From: Semisulcospira habei
Lineage: Eukaryota > Mollusca > Gastropoda > Semisulcospiridae
Length of the DNA: 64,000 bases
Direction of reading: 5' to 3'
NCBI GenBank assembly: GCA_036245525.1
Contig: BTPG01000003.1
Location: forward strand, 188,206,804 to 188,270,803
A program made the translations under genes and the position numbers. A model generated the notes under the pieces. The model had not been told where the DNA came from, searched no databases, and was given only the letters and a program-made list of their open reading frames with translations. Below, in pieces: positions 10,939 through 24,737 of the stretch (its first letter is position 1; each line of letters starts with the position of its first letter).

Positions 10939-11908
10939 GGCTTACGTGTGAAGCAAAAGTGAGTCTTTGTTCTGGGCCAGTGGTCGGTCGGCCGTCATCC
11001 ATGGTAAACTTTAACATTGGCATTTTCTCAGAAACTATTCAAACCTCAGTCTTCAAACATGGCCCAAGGATACTTTGTTGCTAGAACTTTCTAAACGTAC
11101 CAATTTGAGTGACCTCTCACAAAGGTCAAAGTCACAGGGGATCAGGGAATATGTCAAAAATAGCTATATTTTGACATTTTTTTTTTCTCAATTACTATTC
11201 ACAACTTCAAACCCAAACTTGGTACAAAGATACCTGATAGGAAGACCTTTCTGTGCATACTAATTTGGTTGATCCCTCAGAAAGGTCAAGGTCACAAGAG
11301 CTCAGGAAATAGGTAAAAAATAGCTATATTTTTACAAAAGATGTTTTTTCTCAAGTACTATTCACAACTTCAAACCCAAACTTGCTACAGAGATATGTGA
11401 TGGTAAGATCTATCAATGCATACTAATTTGGATGACCCCTTAGGAAGGTCAAGGGTCACAATAGCTCAGGAAATTGGTAAAAAAAAAAAAGCCATATTTT
11501 GACAAAAGATGTTTTTTCTCAAATACTATTCACAACTTCAAACCCAAACTTGCTACAGAGATACCTGATTTTAAGACCTATCTATGCATACTAATTTGTA
11601 TGAGCCCACGGAAAGATCAAGGGTCACAAGAGGTTGGCAAATGCATGTAAAATGTCAATTTTTTTAAATTTATAGAATTGTTATTATCAACAGTTTTGCA
11701 AACTTTTCAATCAAATTTGGCACAGAGGTGCCTTCGTATGTATACTAATTCAGTCAACTCATCACAAAGGCAAGGGGTCACGAGGGTTTGACAGATGTGT
11801 GAAAACTGATTAAATTTTGAGAGAGCGTGGATTTTGCTGGTGCAGAAGCCATCCCTTTTCTTATTGTCACAAACGTCACACATGTAGATCGGTCATACAC
11901 CTGTGCCA
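10939..11908. repeat. R1 repeat block 2
   Basis: The head GGCTTACGTGTGAAGCAAAA starts at 10939 and the foot is near ACACCTGTGCC at 11898-11908. Four to five units of about 180 bp follow each other, each with 'ttctcaaatactattcacaac', 'tacctgat..taagacc' and 'aaggtcaagggtcac'-like landmarks. AGGTCA half-sites occur once or more per unit. Confidence 0.8.
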
Positions 11909-13123
11909 TAAGGGCTTTGCCTTTCTTGTTTAAGAATAACTGAGTTGAAGCTGTTGCTGAATTGGAAATAAAAGGGCATAGAGAAACAAAAACTCAGATT
12001 TTTTAAGAATCAAAGGATGAAATGACAGTTTTTTGCAGCATCTTGAATTTTTTGTACAGTTGTTTGCATGTATGTTCGCCATTGTGGACATTTAGCATGC
12101 TTTGGACACAAGTTTCACAATAAATTGATAAGAGCGAAATCTTCTTACAAGATCGGTCTCAGTCTTTTTTTTCTGACAGAAAATGTGCACAGCAACATTG
12201 AACAAACAAATAAACCAACTGACAACAAAGTATGCAAATATGCAATTCATTAACATTGTTAATTTTATATTCACATTACTGAGCATACAATCTTGCACAA
12301 CTCCACGAAGTCATTCTTTCCATGTGATTTTTTTTTAATGAATTTAAAATTAATTTTAAAAAAGGTATTACATTTTCGAAAGTTACTTTGTGGCAGGATG
12401 CATTTTACAGTGCAGTTATTTAGTAGGCAAAGTGTTAAATCTTTTTTCTTGATATACATGTACTTGTAACTGGTGAGCACCTGTGATGAGAATGATCTTA
12501 GGTGTCATTGCTCTTTATAAGAACATTTGTACACCATTAAGCAACAGCATGAATGTTTTATACTACCATGCCTGGAAGTGTGGTGCAAGTACAAAAAATG
12601 CTACATTCCTTCCCAAACGTGCAAATTATCTGTGATGCATTTTTTCGCTTGAAGTTTTGCACCCGATGGTTTACTGTATCAGTACAGTTTATATTAAATC
12701 ACCACAAAAGATTTCTGTCTTTTGTGGTCAGTCTACACAGTTTCAATCAAAGAAGCTGAAATAAATTTGAATACAGAACACGCCTACATGTATAACCATT
12801 TAAATTGTAGGCATAGAGACGTGCACTCGTATACATACACACACACGCACACACACACAAAGTATTTTTAGATATTTATTTATGGACACTTACTATGTAC
12901 ACATTTGATGAATGAAGTTGAGGCTCGATAGGATGATCAGTGCACACACACCCAAAAAAAAAGGGGGTGTGGGGGGTGAGGGAAAGGAGAGAAAAAAATG
13001 GATTTCAAGAACCGACTTGTTTACTGTTTGCACAAAGACCAGTGAGATTAATATGGTTGTTGATTTGAATATTTGAGGGATACATTACTTTAATTTCTCG
13101 TTATTTCTATTTGTGATCTTCAG
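11909..13123. other. Intron, no gene seen
   Basis: AT-rich intron with a CA-rich stretch around 12835-12860 and a short A/G tract near 12952-12980. Open frames here are short and lack recognisable content. Confidence 0.55.
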
Positions 13124-13159
13124 GCAAACAGAATTCATTGGCAAGCACTGACAGTAAGC
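13124..13159 (+). CDS. Candidate PMCA micro-exon (36 nt)
   Basis: The acceptor gtgatcttcag precedes 13124 and the donor gtaaga follows 13159. The 36-nt length preserves phase. In the required phase it reads as a polar, serine/lysine-containing peptide (KQNSLASTDSK) that joins without a stop to the next exon. An alternative donor inside (gtaagc at 13155) would give 31 nt and break the frame, so the longer form is preferred. In vertebrate PMCAs the splice-site A cassettes are of this size, which makes the call plausible but unproven. Confidence 0.45.
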
Positions 13160-13740
13160 GTAAGAAACAGAAACTGAATATTTGGTTTTTGTTTATTTTC
13201 TTTGGTTTCATTTGCATGATAGTCGAGCATTATTTCCTTACCACACGTATTGCTTTCATTTACGTATTTGTTTGTGTGTTTTGTGCATCTTGTATTCTAA
13301 CAATGACTTTGATTCTTACAAAGGAGAGGAGGAGAGCAGTTTTTGTTGGCTCAAGTTACAGTTTATTGTCATCCATGGTTTCCTAAAGCTCAACTTGTCT
13401 GATGGCTGTATGAAGTGCAAGTCCAACTGATTAATTTATGGGCATTTTTTGTTTGTTTTTAATTGCGTGTAGTTTTTCTTTCGTAACCACTTGTAACTTT
13501 TTTTTTACTTTTTGAGTGGACCATCACTGCATTTGCATACTGTTTTGTAAGTAAGTGAAGAAAGTATAGGGAAAACTAAAACAAAAGATTTACAGTTTGG
13601 TTGTGCTCACAACAGTGTATTTTCATAAAGTTTGCAACATTTCATTATATTCGTGCTCACAGAGCGAATGTCTAGTTCACTGTATGCTTCAAGTTTTCTG
13701 GTTCAAGTAGTTGTACATCTGTTTTCTCTTTACTTCAAAC

Positions 13741-13788
<48 letters not shown>

Positions 13789-13790
13789 CC
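13741..13790. repeat. Poly(C)-(CA) tract
   Basis: A long C run is followed by CACACA. The encoded proline runs in overlapping frames are artefacts of the tract. Confidence 0.9.
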
Positions 13791-13997
13791 CCGCCCCTTG
13801 CTCCGCTCCACTGTGTTGATGTTGTTATATGTTGTGGTGTGTAATTATTTCTCTACATGTTCTCATGGCAATCGTTGCTTTTGTGATTCCACCCTCACAT
13901 CTTTGAAAAGTCTTCATTGTTATGGTAAACTGCATTACTTATTTAAATGACTAGAGAGATTGCAGTTTTTTCCCTTGTTTTCTTTTTTTTTTCTTTT

Positions 13998-14050
<53 letters not shown>
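13998..14050. repeat. Oligo(T)-oligo(G) compound tract
   Basis: About 28 T's are followed by about 20 G's. This is the third tract with the same T-to-G order on the + strand. Confidence 0.85.
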
Positions 14051-14051
<1 letters not shown>

Positions 14052-14548
14052 TTACTGTTTTTGTGGTCATCACTGAAATAGTTTTCCCTTTGATTTTTTG
14101 TTGTTCAGTTCTGTGGCTTGAACAGACACAAATTTCACTCTGTTTTAGCTTTAGTGTTGGCATGCTCAGATCTGTTCAGCTGTTCTTTCCATAACTTGGT
14201 GATTTTAAAGGTCAGCTGTCTTTGGCAAATTTAAGATTTGTATTACACTGTAGTATTTCACCCTGAGCGTGCTGAATCAAACTGTAGTATGGTATGCTGA
14301 GAGCAGAGTGGTGGTGAAAGTTAATGTTATAAAATAAGAGAAGTATCTGGTGCCTTCAAAAACAATTGTATGAAATGTTTTCTTTTTTTGTAAGTCGTTA
14401 ATTTCATCTTCTGTGGTTGTTTGCAATTGATTTTAGTGTAGAGCTTAATATCTGTAAACAGATTTGACATCAGCATTTAGGCTTTTTACAACAGTTATTG
14501 GCTCCGTCTAACATCCCCTGACGTTTTGTCCGTATGTTTGCCCAGTAG

Positions 14549-14776
14549 ATATGGACAACATCAACATAAATATACCAAACAACTCTCACAACAATGCTGG
14601 GCGACCTGCCTCCGGTACAGCAGCTGCCAAGGATGTCAGTAACAACCAAGTAGCAGCCAATGCATCTGGAGATACCATCGGAGAGGAAAAAGAGAAGAAG
14701 AGTGGCTTTGGTCGTAAAGAGAAGTCTGTTCTGCAAACCAAACTCACTCGCCTTGCCATCCAGATTGGCTATGCAG
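14549..14776 (+). CDS. PMCA: PMCA exon: cytosolic linker leading into M3
   Basis: This encodes the segment just before the third membrane helix of a plasma-membrane Ca2+ pump. The first ~55 codons are Asn/Ala/Lys-rich and variable. The last ~20 codons (KEKSVLQTKLTRLAIQIG) match the strongly conserved PMCA linker. The donor is gtatgc at 14777, leaving one base of a Gly codon that the next exon completes. The acceptor is ambiguous: AG at 14544-45 and AG at 14547-48 give starts 14546 or 14549 with the same phase and one extra codon in the former. A Met codon at 14551 is internal, not an initiator. The adjacent upstream cassettes are the likely alternatively spliced region. Confidence 0.88.
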
Positions 14777-14897
14777 GTATGCTGATTCCATTCACTCTAC
14801 ACCTTCAGTGGCATTTGTGGCTGCCCAGTTGTTAAAACAAAATCCGGGGACAACTAGAATGCCCCAGCCATTGCATCCCCAGTTCTGTGGGTTTTTT

Positions 14898-16026
14898 GGC
14901 TCACGTGTGAAGCAAAAGTGAGTATGTTTTGGGCCAGTGGTCGTCCGTCCGTCCGCCATCGTCCGTGGTAAACTTTAACGTTGGCATTTTCTCGGCGACT
15001 ATTCAAGCCACATTCTTCAAACTTGGCCCAAGAATACTTTGTGGCAAGACCTTTCTAAACATACCAGTTTGAGTAACCTCTCACAAAGGTCAAGGTCACA
15101 GGGGATCAGGAAATGTCAGAAATAGCTATATTTTGACAATTTATTTTTTTCTCAAATAATATTCAAAACTTTAAATCCAAACTTGGTACAAAGATACCTG
15201 ATGGTAAGACCTTTCTATGCATACTAAGTTGGTTGATCCCTCAGAAAGGTCAAGGGTCACAAGAGCTCGGGAAATAGGTGAAAAATAACAATATTTTGAC
15301 AAAAGATGTATTTTTCTCAAATACTATTCACAACTTCAAACCCACATTTGGTACAGAGATACCTGATAGCAAGACCTAGCTGTGCATACTAATTTGGATT
15401 ACCCCTCGGAAAGGTCAAGGGTCATGAAGGGCTCAGGAAATAGGTCCGAAATAGCCATATTTTGACAAAAGATGTGTTTCTCAAATACTATTCACAACTT
15501 TAAACCTAAACTTGCTACAGAGATACCTGATGGGAAGACCTCTCTATGTACACTAATTTGGTTGATCCCTCAGAAAGGTCAAGGGTCAAGAGAGCTCAGG
15601 AAATAGGTAAAAAATAGCCATATTTTGACAAAAGATGCTTTTTCTCAAATACTATTCACAACTTTAAACCCAAATTAAATTTGGTACAGAGATACCTGAT
15701 GGTAAGACCTAGCTATGCATACTAATTTGGATGACCCTTGGATAGGACAAGGTCACAAGAGACTGGCAAATGTATAAAATGATGTTTTTTTAAAATAAAA
15801 TTGTAGGTATTTTTGCAAATTTTTCAGCCAAATTTGGTACAAAGATAGCTGATAAGACCTTCCTATGCATACTAATTTATTTGACTCATCACAAAGGTCA
15901 AGGGTCACGGGGGATTGACAGATGTGTGAAAAATGCTTACATTTTCAGAAAACATGGATTTTGCTGCTGCAGAAGCCAGCCCTTGTTACAAAGGTCACGC
16001 ATGTAAATCGGTCATACACTTGAGCC
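14898..16026. repeat. R1 repeat block 3
   Basis: The head GGCTCACGTGTGAAGCAAAA starts at 14898 and the foot is CACTTGAGCCATAATGGC at 16018. Five to six tandem units of about 180 bp follow. AAAGGTCAAGGTCACA near 15085 is a direct AGGTCA repeat without spacer and also contains TCAAGGTCA, the extended half-site recognised by monomeric NR5A/FTZ-F1- and ERR-type nuclear receptors. This is one of the most complete R1 copies. Confidence 0.82.
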
Positions 16027-16673
16027 ATAATGGCTTTGCCTTTCTTGGGTTTTTTTTTGTGGTTTTTTTGCTTATGTGCAACAGCAAAAATAAGTATGTG
16101 TATTGGGCTAGTGGTTGTCTATCCATCAACCGTAGGTTGTCGTCCGTGGTCAATTATAACAGCATTTTCTCAGAGGCTAATCAAGCCACAGCCTTCAAAC
16201 TTGGCCAAAGGATACTTTATGGCAAAACTTTTCTAAGAATACCAATTTTTGTGACCTAAGATCACAGGCGTCCAGAAATAGGTTTTAAAATAAAGAAGAA
16301 GAAAAAGAGCCATATTTTGCCAAAATTGTTTTTTTCTCAAATACTATTTTCAACTTTAAATCCAAACTTGGCACATAGATACCTGATGGTAAGTGTGACT
16401 TCTCTATGTATACTATTGTGGATGATACCTTGGAAAGGCCAAGGGCCAGAAGAGGTTGGCAAACGTGTGAAAACTGTCAAATTTTTGTTTTCATCAGTCC
16501 TTTTACAGATGTTCAGTCCAATTTGGCGCAGCTGATAAGACCTTTCTATGCATACTTATTTAGTTTGCCGATCACAAAGGTCAAGGGTCACGGGGGGTTG
16601 ACAAATGTGTAAAAGCATTTTCAGAACACATGGATTTGGCTGATACAAAAGCCTAAGACACTTGAACTTTGTC

Positions 16674-17712
16674 CTGGCTATTGTCGTCTTTATACGGATG
16701 GGTCCAAGTCTGAGGATGGGAGAGTGGCTGCGGCTGCAGTGTCCTCTCGCCATCCTAGACGCCCATTTAAGCTCCGCCAACCTGACCATTCCTCTGTATT
16801 TAGTGCAGAAGTGCAGGCAATTCTGCTGGCACTCAAGCATGCCTGTCAGTCTCGGGAACGGAACTTCCTGATTCTGTCTGACTCTCTTTCTGCCCTGCAG
16901 GCCCTTCAGGGCGCGGGAACAGACCACCCACTGCTGGTGCAGATTAGAGAGCTCTACGCAGACTTGATGAAGGAATATTATGACATCATTTTTATTTGGG
17001 TCCCAGGCCATGTGGGCATCGAAGGCAACAGAATCACAGATTCTGCTGCCAACAGTGCCCGCAGTGACCCTGTCCCTGACACACAGACTGTTTTTAGTGA
17101 TTTTAAACCTGTGATTAGTGCGTACATAGGCCGCAAGTGGCAGTCCGAGTGGGACAAAGAGGAAGGGAACAAGCTTCATGAAGCTTTTCCTACATTGTCC
17201 GACAGTCTACCTTTCCGCTGCGGCAGCCGCCGTGAGGAGACTGTCCTTGCTCGGCTCCACATCGGGCACACGTATGTTACGCACTCTTACTTAAACAGGA
17301 TGAGCGTCCATGGTGTTTTGCCTGTGATGAGCAGTTTTCTGTTCGACACTTTTTGCTGTATTGTGCTGACCTAATTGACACCAGATATAAACACTTCACA
17401 GCAGACTCCTTGAAGGTTTTGTTCCGGGATGTTCCCCCGGACAAAATCTTCAATTTCTTGTGAGCATGCAATATTTTTAACAAGATCTGAGCATTCATAG
17501 ACTATGTGAATCTTTTTTATTTGCCCTTTTTGAGAGTCTGTAGACGTTTCTTTTAAAGACGTGCGACATTTTAGCCTGAGATTTTTAATCTATATTTACA
17601 TCTTGTCTTAAGACCTTGCTTTTAGTCTGGCTGACCAGATTTTTACCCATCCTGCCGTGAGATGGCCTTAGTCGCCTGCTCGGCGTTAAACCCAAATAAC
17701 TAACTAACTAAT
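16674..17712 (+). pseudogene. LINE fragment: RNase H domain, zinc knuckle and 3' tail
   Basis: A 5'-truncated non-LTR retrotransposon. From 16695 it encodes YTDGSK, then AEVQAILLAL, LSDSLSALQAL and WVPGHVGIEGN..D: the four acidic residues and layout of an RNase H domain as in Jockey/I/Ingi-like LINEs. After about residue 190 the frame shifts by one base near 17300. The new frame continues with PWCFACDEQFSVRHFLLYC, a C-x2-C-x8-H-x4-C knuckle typical of LINE C-termini, and stops at 17461-17463. The 3' tail GGCGTTAAACCCAAATAACT plus AACT units ends at 17712. Near-identical TTGAACTTTGTC-like sequences at 16662-16673 and 17713-17725 are the target-site duplication. It is dead: no RT remains and the frame is shifted. 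Confidence 0.88.
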
Positions 17713-17759
17713 TTGAACTTTTGTCACTTCAGTGACCTATGGGAAAGGTCACGGTCAGA

Positions 17760-17999
17760 TTAACCCATTCAGTCCTGACGCACTACAGCAGGAGATGGGT
17801 CGACCATGATAATTTAAGGATAGTGCTGGATTAGCTTGGCGCTGAATGCCAGATTAGCTTGGGGCCTGTTGGCGCCAAGCTAATCTGACACTGCCCTTGA
17901 ATTATCATGATGGATCCATCTTCTGCGACTGGTGCATAGTCATTAAAATGATGCCTCCAAAATTTGGTAAATACGGCTGTCAGGCTGAATGCGTTGATT
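17760..17999. mobile_element. Foldback MITE, TTAACCC subfamily B (copy 1)
   Basis: It starts TTAACCCATTCAGTCCTGAC and ends GGCTGAATGCGTTGATTAA. Nested inverted repeats include AGGAGATGGGTCGACCATGA on the left against TCATGATGGATCCATCTTCT on the right, and an inner hairpin with AGCTTGGCGC/GCGCCAAGCT. Subfamily B copies are also at 26417-26613 and 61819-62032. It sits inside R1 block 4. Confidence 0.8.
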
Positions 18000-18116
18000 A
18001 AGTTGGTAAGTCATGCATGTGGGCCATTCTTTATCTGTCAGGTTCTATCAACCATTGGTGAAGTAGTATAGTGCAGTGTTTTTAATCTGTATTGCTTGTG
18101 TATTTGTGTTCTTTAG

Positions 18117-18331
18117 GAACAGCAATTGCTGTGCTGACTGTTGTTATCCTCATTGTCAAGTTCTGCGTGACCGAATTTGCCATCAAGAGAGTAGTGTGGA
18201 CATCTGAACGAACAACTAAATACATTGAGTTGTTTGTCAAGTACTTCATCATCGGTGTCACAGTTTTGGTAGTGGCAGTGCCGGAAGGCTTGCCACTCGC
18301 TGTCACACTAGCTCTTGCCTACTCTGTCAAG
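18117..18331 (+). CDS. PMCA: PMCA exon: M3 and M4 with PEGLP
   Basis: This exon carries the third and fourth transmembrane helices. M3 is the hydrophobic run TAIAVLTVVILIVKF at the start. A short extracellular loop follows, then M4 (FIIGVTVLVVAVPEGLPLAV), whose PEGLP motif unwinds the helix at the Ca2+ site. The acceptor is ttctttag and the donor gtatga at 18332. The first two bases complete the Gly codon begun at 14776, and the last codon (AAG, Lys) is complete. The loop sequence (VWTSERTTKYIEL) differs from vertebrate PMCAs, but length and position match. Confidence 0.96.
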
Positions 18332-18443
18332 GTATGACTCATCATTACTTAATGTACTTGTATGTATGTATGTTTGCACATATATGTTCATACGCACACA
18401 CACACACACACAAATAGTCCAATGAAAGCATCTTTAGTATTTT

Positions 18444-20113
18444 GGCTCACGTGCGAAGCAAAAGTGAGTAAGTTCTGGGCCAGTGGTCATCCGTTGTCTG
18501 TTGTCTGTCCACCGTCATCCGTGGTAAACTTTGGCATTTTCACGGACACTATTCAAGCTTGAATCTTGGCCCAAGGAAACTTTGTGGCAAAAACTTTCTA
18601 AACATACCAATTTCAGTGATCGCTCACAAAGGTCAAGGTCACAGGGGATCAGGAAATATATAAAAAATAGCTAATTTTGGACATAATTTATTTTTTCTCA
18701 AATACTATTCACAACTTCAAACTCAAACTTGGTGCAAAGATACCTGATGGTAAGACCTATATACGCACACTAATTTGGTTGATCCCTTGGAAAGGTCAAG
18801 GTCACGAGCTCAGGAAATAGGTCCAAAATATCCATATTTTTACAAAATATGTATTTTCTCAAATACTATTCACAACTTCAAACCCAAACTTGGTACAAAG
18901 ATAAGAAGAATAAGAGTACTTTATTATCTCGAAAAGATAAATTTGTCTCGACACCTCAGGTGCAACCCACAATCACACACACTCGCACAACAGTTTACAA
19001 ACAACAAATGGACAATGGCTTGGGACGGGTGAAGCCTGTCGCCAAGGCATCTCATGGCTGGCGCCAACGGCCCCAACCCGATCTGAACCTCCCTAACACA
19101 AGCAAACTAAAGATGGCCCTATCGTAGCATCTCTGTAACATATAATATGTTTTTTAAACTTTTTGCTTGGTAGAGACTAGATACACAAATAAAAAATACG
19201 CATTTTAAAAAAAAAGACGGATACTTTCACAATTGCTACCTGGGGGCCCGTCGCCATAAGAACAGCGCCAGCTATTTAACGGTCGCTCCGGCATAAACAG
19301 TCGCCACCTTAATTATAACTTACTAGGATATAACTTCATAGTCATTTTTTAAAGCAATAGTTGTAGAAATAATGCATTAACGTGAAAGCAGTCCAAAATA
19401 GTTTCTAAAGAGTACACACCAAAATTGTATACGCTCTATGGTGCACACATGCACACGTGGTTGTAAGAAACACAGTCACTGTGTCTGGGAGGTGTCTCAT
19501 CACATCATTCAGCTGGAATGTGGGGGCCTGAAGCTTGCTGGTACTCGCTTCATTGTATGTACTCGCGCTATTCCATAGGCAGTGATGTTGATGGTAAGAC
19601 CTTTTTATGCATACTAATTTGGTTGATCCCTTGGAAAGCTCTAGGGTCACAAGAGCTCAATCTTTTTTGTGACTTTATATGCTCTCTATGCACAGGAGAG
19701 CTCTTGCTTCCTGTGAGATCACTTTCTATTTTGGTCACAAAACCAAGCGGTATGCGCGTTTTGGGACGTCAAGAGTTAATCAAACTCAGCGCAAATAAAG
19801 TTTGATAAGACCTGTCACTACAAACACGTTTGGTCTATCACTCGTAGATCAAAGGCAAAGGGAGGACTTACTCATATGTGGTTTCCCTTCTATGTGCAAG
19901 ACTACTCCACATACAGATGTTCTCACGGAGTATGCCACAAGTATTCTTCTATGCGAATGGGATGTCAAGCATCTCATTGGAGGAGAAGTGTACTTGTGGC
20001 AGACTGCTGAGTATGTCTGTCTGGGGAGTACTTCTACAAACGGTACAGGTTGGGAGGGGTTAGGTTCAGAGAACAGAAATTATGTGGATTGGTGATATAT
20101 GTCATGTGAGCCA
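18444..20113. repeat. R1 repeat block 5 with nested retroposon
   Basis: The head GGCTCACGTGCGAAGCAAAA starts at 18444 and the foot CATGTGAGCCATGAGG is at 20103. AAAGGTCAAGGTCACA occurs at 18628. The third unit is broken after 'ggtacaaagata' at 18903 and resumes with 'gatggtaagacc' at about 19585. The intervening 680 bp is a separate insertion. The segment 19660-20060 is too diverged for me to assign. Confidence 0.65.
18904..19583 (-). mobile_element. Retroposon-like insertion, minus orientation
   Basis: Read on the minus strand, the part nearest 18904 ends with AATAAAGTACTCTTATTCTT, a plausible polyadenylation-type 3' end. Landmarks such as GGGACGGGTGAAGCCTGTCG, CCTGGGGGCCCGTCGCCATA and ACAGCGCCAG recur in order at 47894-48190 inside the third DIRS element, so it is a dispersed family. 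No coding domain was seen. The outer limit near 19583 is estimated from where the R1 unit resumes. Confidence 0.5.
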
Positions 20114-20759
20114 TGAGGTCTTTCCATTATGTTATTTTGAGATTTGTGACATCGTTTGTCACATTTTCAATGTGCCATTCTAAACCATTCAGCCCTGACA
20201 AGTTACAAGAAGACCATTACATTTTAGCACCAACTTTGAATGCCCATTATCATTATTTCTCTGGAACTTGAGTCTTCAGAGGACAACTAAAAATATATGG
20301 AAATTTTGATCATAAGGCATTGTAGTGTTTAAAAACCCAGCTGGATTAGAATTAACTGCCTGTAGCCTCAATGTGCATCTGATATGATAAGACATATGTC
20401 ATCGTAGCTGAATTTTTAGGTCCATAATTTTATTGTTGGTGTTATGCACATCAACAGGTAAGTCAATGCAAGAGGAAAAGAACATATCTGGTATCTGAAG
20501 GCAGCCTGATCTCTTTATATTTGAATGATTAAAGCATGTTTGTATTCATGCTATCAAACAGTGCCTTTGGGTTAAAAATAATCATTATGTTTTGGTAAGT
20601 TGCTGAATTCTTTGTAGGAGAATGATAATACATGTGTATCTTGCCAAAGTATTAAGGATGTTCTGTCAAGGTATGTATGACAAACTGATGCATGTGTTGA
20701 TTCATTTAAGCAAACCCAATTCATCAAATAGGCTTGACATGAAGTAAAAACATTTGTAT

Positions 20760-21389
20760 GACATGACGTGGCCTAAAGATTCTTTTTGGGAAAATCTCTC
20801 TGAACATACCAATTTGAGTGACCTTGCTCAAAGGTCAAGGTCACATCGCGTCAAGCAATAGATTTTTTTTAAAAAGAGCTGATTTTCAACAAAAATTGTT
20901 GCAAGTACATTTTTCAACTTGATGCCAAACAGTGGTGTTTATATATACCTGATGATGAAGACCTATCTGTGCATACTGAATTGGGCGACCCTGCTCAAAG
21001 GTCTAGGGTCACAAGAGGTCAGGAAAACGTAAATAATGCCTGTTGTAAGTATTTATTGGCTCTTTTGTAAACATTTGAATCAAACTTGGCAGAGGCTAGT
21101 TGATGATTTGACCTTCCTGTCCATGCTAAATTGGCTGAGCACTCGTAAAGGTCAAAGGCCAAGGGAGGTCGTCGAAGGCCAAGGGAGGTCGACAAAGGCG
21201 TGAAAAATGCACATGTTGACAAGACTTAGGATTTTGCTAGTACTGTTGCTTTTGACATTTTGCTGGTACTGTTGCTTTTGACATTCAGAGACCTGCTCAT
21301 ATGAGTAATCTGTCAGAAAAGTAAGGCACTGAAGGTCAAGACCACAGAAGGTCAGATAAATGATGCGGATCAGTCATGCACATGAGCCA
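20760..21389. repeat. R1 repeat block 6 (5'-incomplete)
   Basis: It lacks the head but has AAAGGTCAAGGTCACA at 20830, several diverged units and the foot GTCATGCACATGAGCCATGC ending at about 21389. A local duplication of 'gacattttgctggtactgttgctttt' type occurs at 21235-21285. Confidence 0.65.
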
Positions 21390-23395
<2,006 letters not shown>

Positions 23396-24737
23396 GGAAA
23401 CTTTAACATTGGCATTTTCTTGGAGACTATTCAAACCTTGGACTTCAAAATTTGCCCAAGGGTACTTTGTGGTAAAACCTTTCTAAACATATCAGTGACC
23501 AAATTTCAGTGACCCCTCTCAAAGGTCAAGGTCGCAGGGGGTCCAGGAAGGGGGTCAAAAATAGCGATATTTTGACAAAAAGTCTCTCCTCAAATACTAT
23601 TTTCAGCTTCAAACCCAAACTTGGTACAGAGATACCTGATGATAAGACCTTTCTATGCATATTAATTTGGATGGCCCCTCGGAAAGTTAAAGAGTCACAG
23701 GAGGTTCGCAGATGTGTGTGAAAAAATGCCAGTTTTTGATTGAATTGTAGTTTTTAATAAAGTTTTTGCCGATATTTCAGTCAGATTTGGCACAATGGTA
23801 GCTGAAGATAAGACCTTTGTATGCATACTGATTTAGTGGTCGCCTCGCAAATGTCAAGGGTCATGGGGGTCCAGAAATAGGTAAAAAAATAGCCATATTT
23901 TGACAAAAACTGTTTTTTCTCATATATTATTTTCAACTTCAAACTCGAACTTGGTATTGAGATACCTGATGACACGGTATTTTTAAGCATACTAATTTGG
24001 ATGACCTCGGGAAGGTCAAATGTCACAAGAGTCAGCAAGTGTGTGAAAAATGTCAGTTTTTCCATTGAATTGTACTTTTGGGCTATGTGCAATAGCAAAA
24101 GTGAGTCTATGTAATGGGCAGTCCAGTGTTGCCCGCGATAAACTTTAACGTTGGCATTTTCTCAGAGTTTTTTCAAGCCTCAGACTTCAAACTTAGCCCA
24201 AGGGTTCTTTGTGGTGAAACCTTTCTAAACATACCAATTTCAGTGACCTCTCTCAAAGGTCAAGGTCAGAGGGGTCCAGAAAAGGGTAAAAAATAGCCAT
24301 ATGTTGACACAAATTGTTTCTCCTAAAATATTTCAACTTACAGTCAAAACTTGGTACAGAGTCGAAACTTGGTACAGAGATACCTGATGGTAAGACCTTT
24401 CTATGCATACTTGGTGCAGAGATAGCTGATGGTACCATCTTCCAATGCGTGCTAATTTGGATGACCCCTCAGGAAGGTCAAGGGTCACAAAGGTCAGTGG
24501 TCAGTAAATGATATCTATTTTTTGGTAGAACTTTAATTATTTTCAGGATTTTTGCAAAACCTTTCAACCAAATATAGCTGAAAAGTAGCTGATGATAAGG
24601 CCTTTTTATGCGTACTAACTTGTTTCACTACTCACAAATGTCAAGGGTCATTGAAGGGTTGACAAATGTGAAACATGCATACATTTTGAGAAAACATGAA
24701 TTCCGCAGGTACTGAAGCCACCACTTTCATATGTTAG

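Larger units (their letters stand above)
13160..14545. other. Intron with homopolymer tracts
   Basis: Contains poly-C of more than 50 bases passing into CA repeats (13741-13790) and the third T-then-G compound tract (13998-14050). The hydrophobic open frame after 13160 is uninterrupted for about 70 codons but has no homology I recognise and is probably chance. Confidence 0.6.
16068..18029. repeat. R1 repeat block 4, interrupted by a LINE and a MITE
   Basis: A diverged head (GCTTATGTGCAACAGCAAAA) begins near 16068, and a foot (GTCATGCATGTGGGCC) is found at about 18014-18029. Between them the R1 units are interrupted first by a LINE fragment (16674-17712) and then by a TTAACCC foldback MITE (17760-17999). 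The order of insertion is therefore R1 first, then LINE and MITE. Confidence 0.7.

Noticed and set aside
13138..13386. Membrane-protein-like frame (hydrophobic, 82 codons)
   Set aside because: AT-rich intronic sequence giving Phe/Ile/Val codons; no homology. Only its first bases are proposed as a micro-exon, in a different reading.
14898..16026. CRISPR-like array suggested by regularly spaced repeats
   Set aside because: Units are degenerate end to end with no unique spacers, in an intron-containing animal gene; this is the R1 repeat family.
16556..17179. 207-codon minus-strand frame over the LINE fragment
   Set aside because: It is antisense to the RNase H domain, whose motifs are unmistakable on the + strand.
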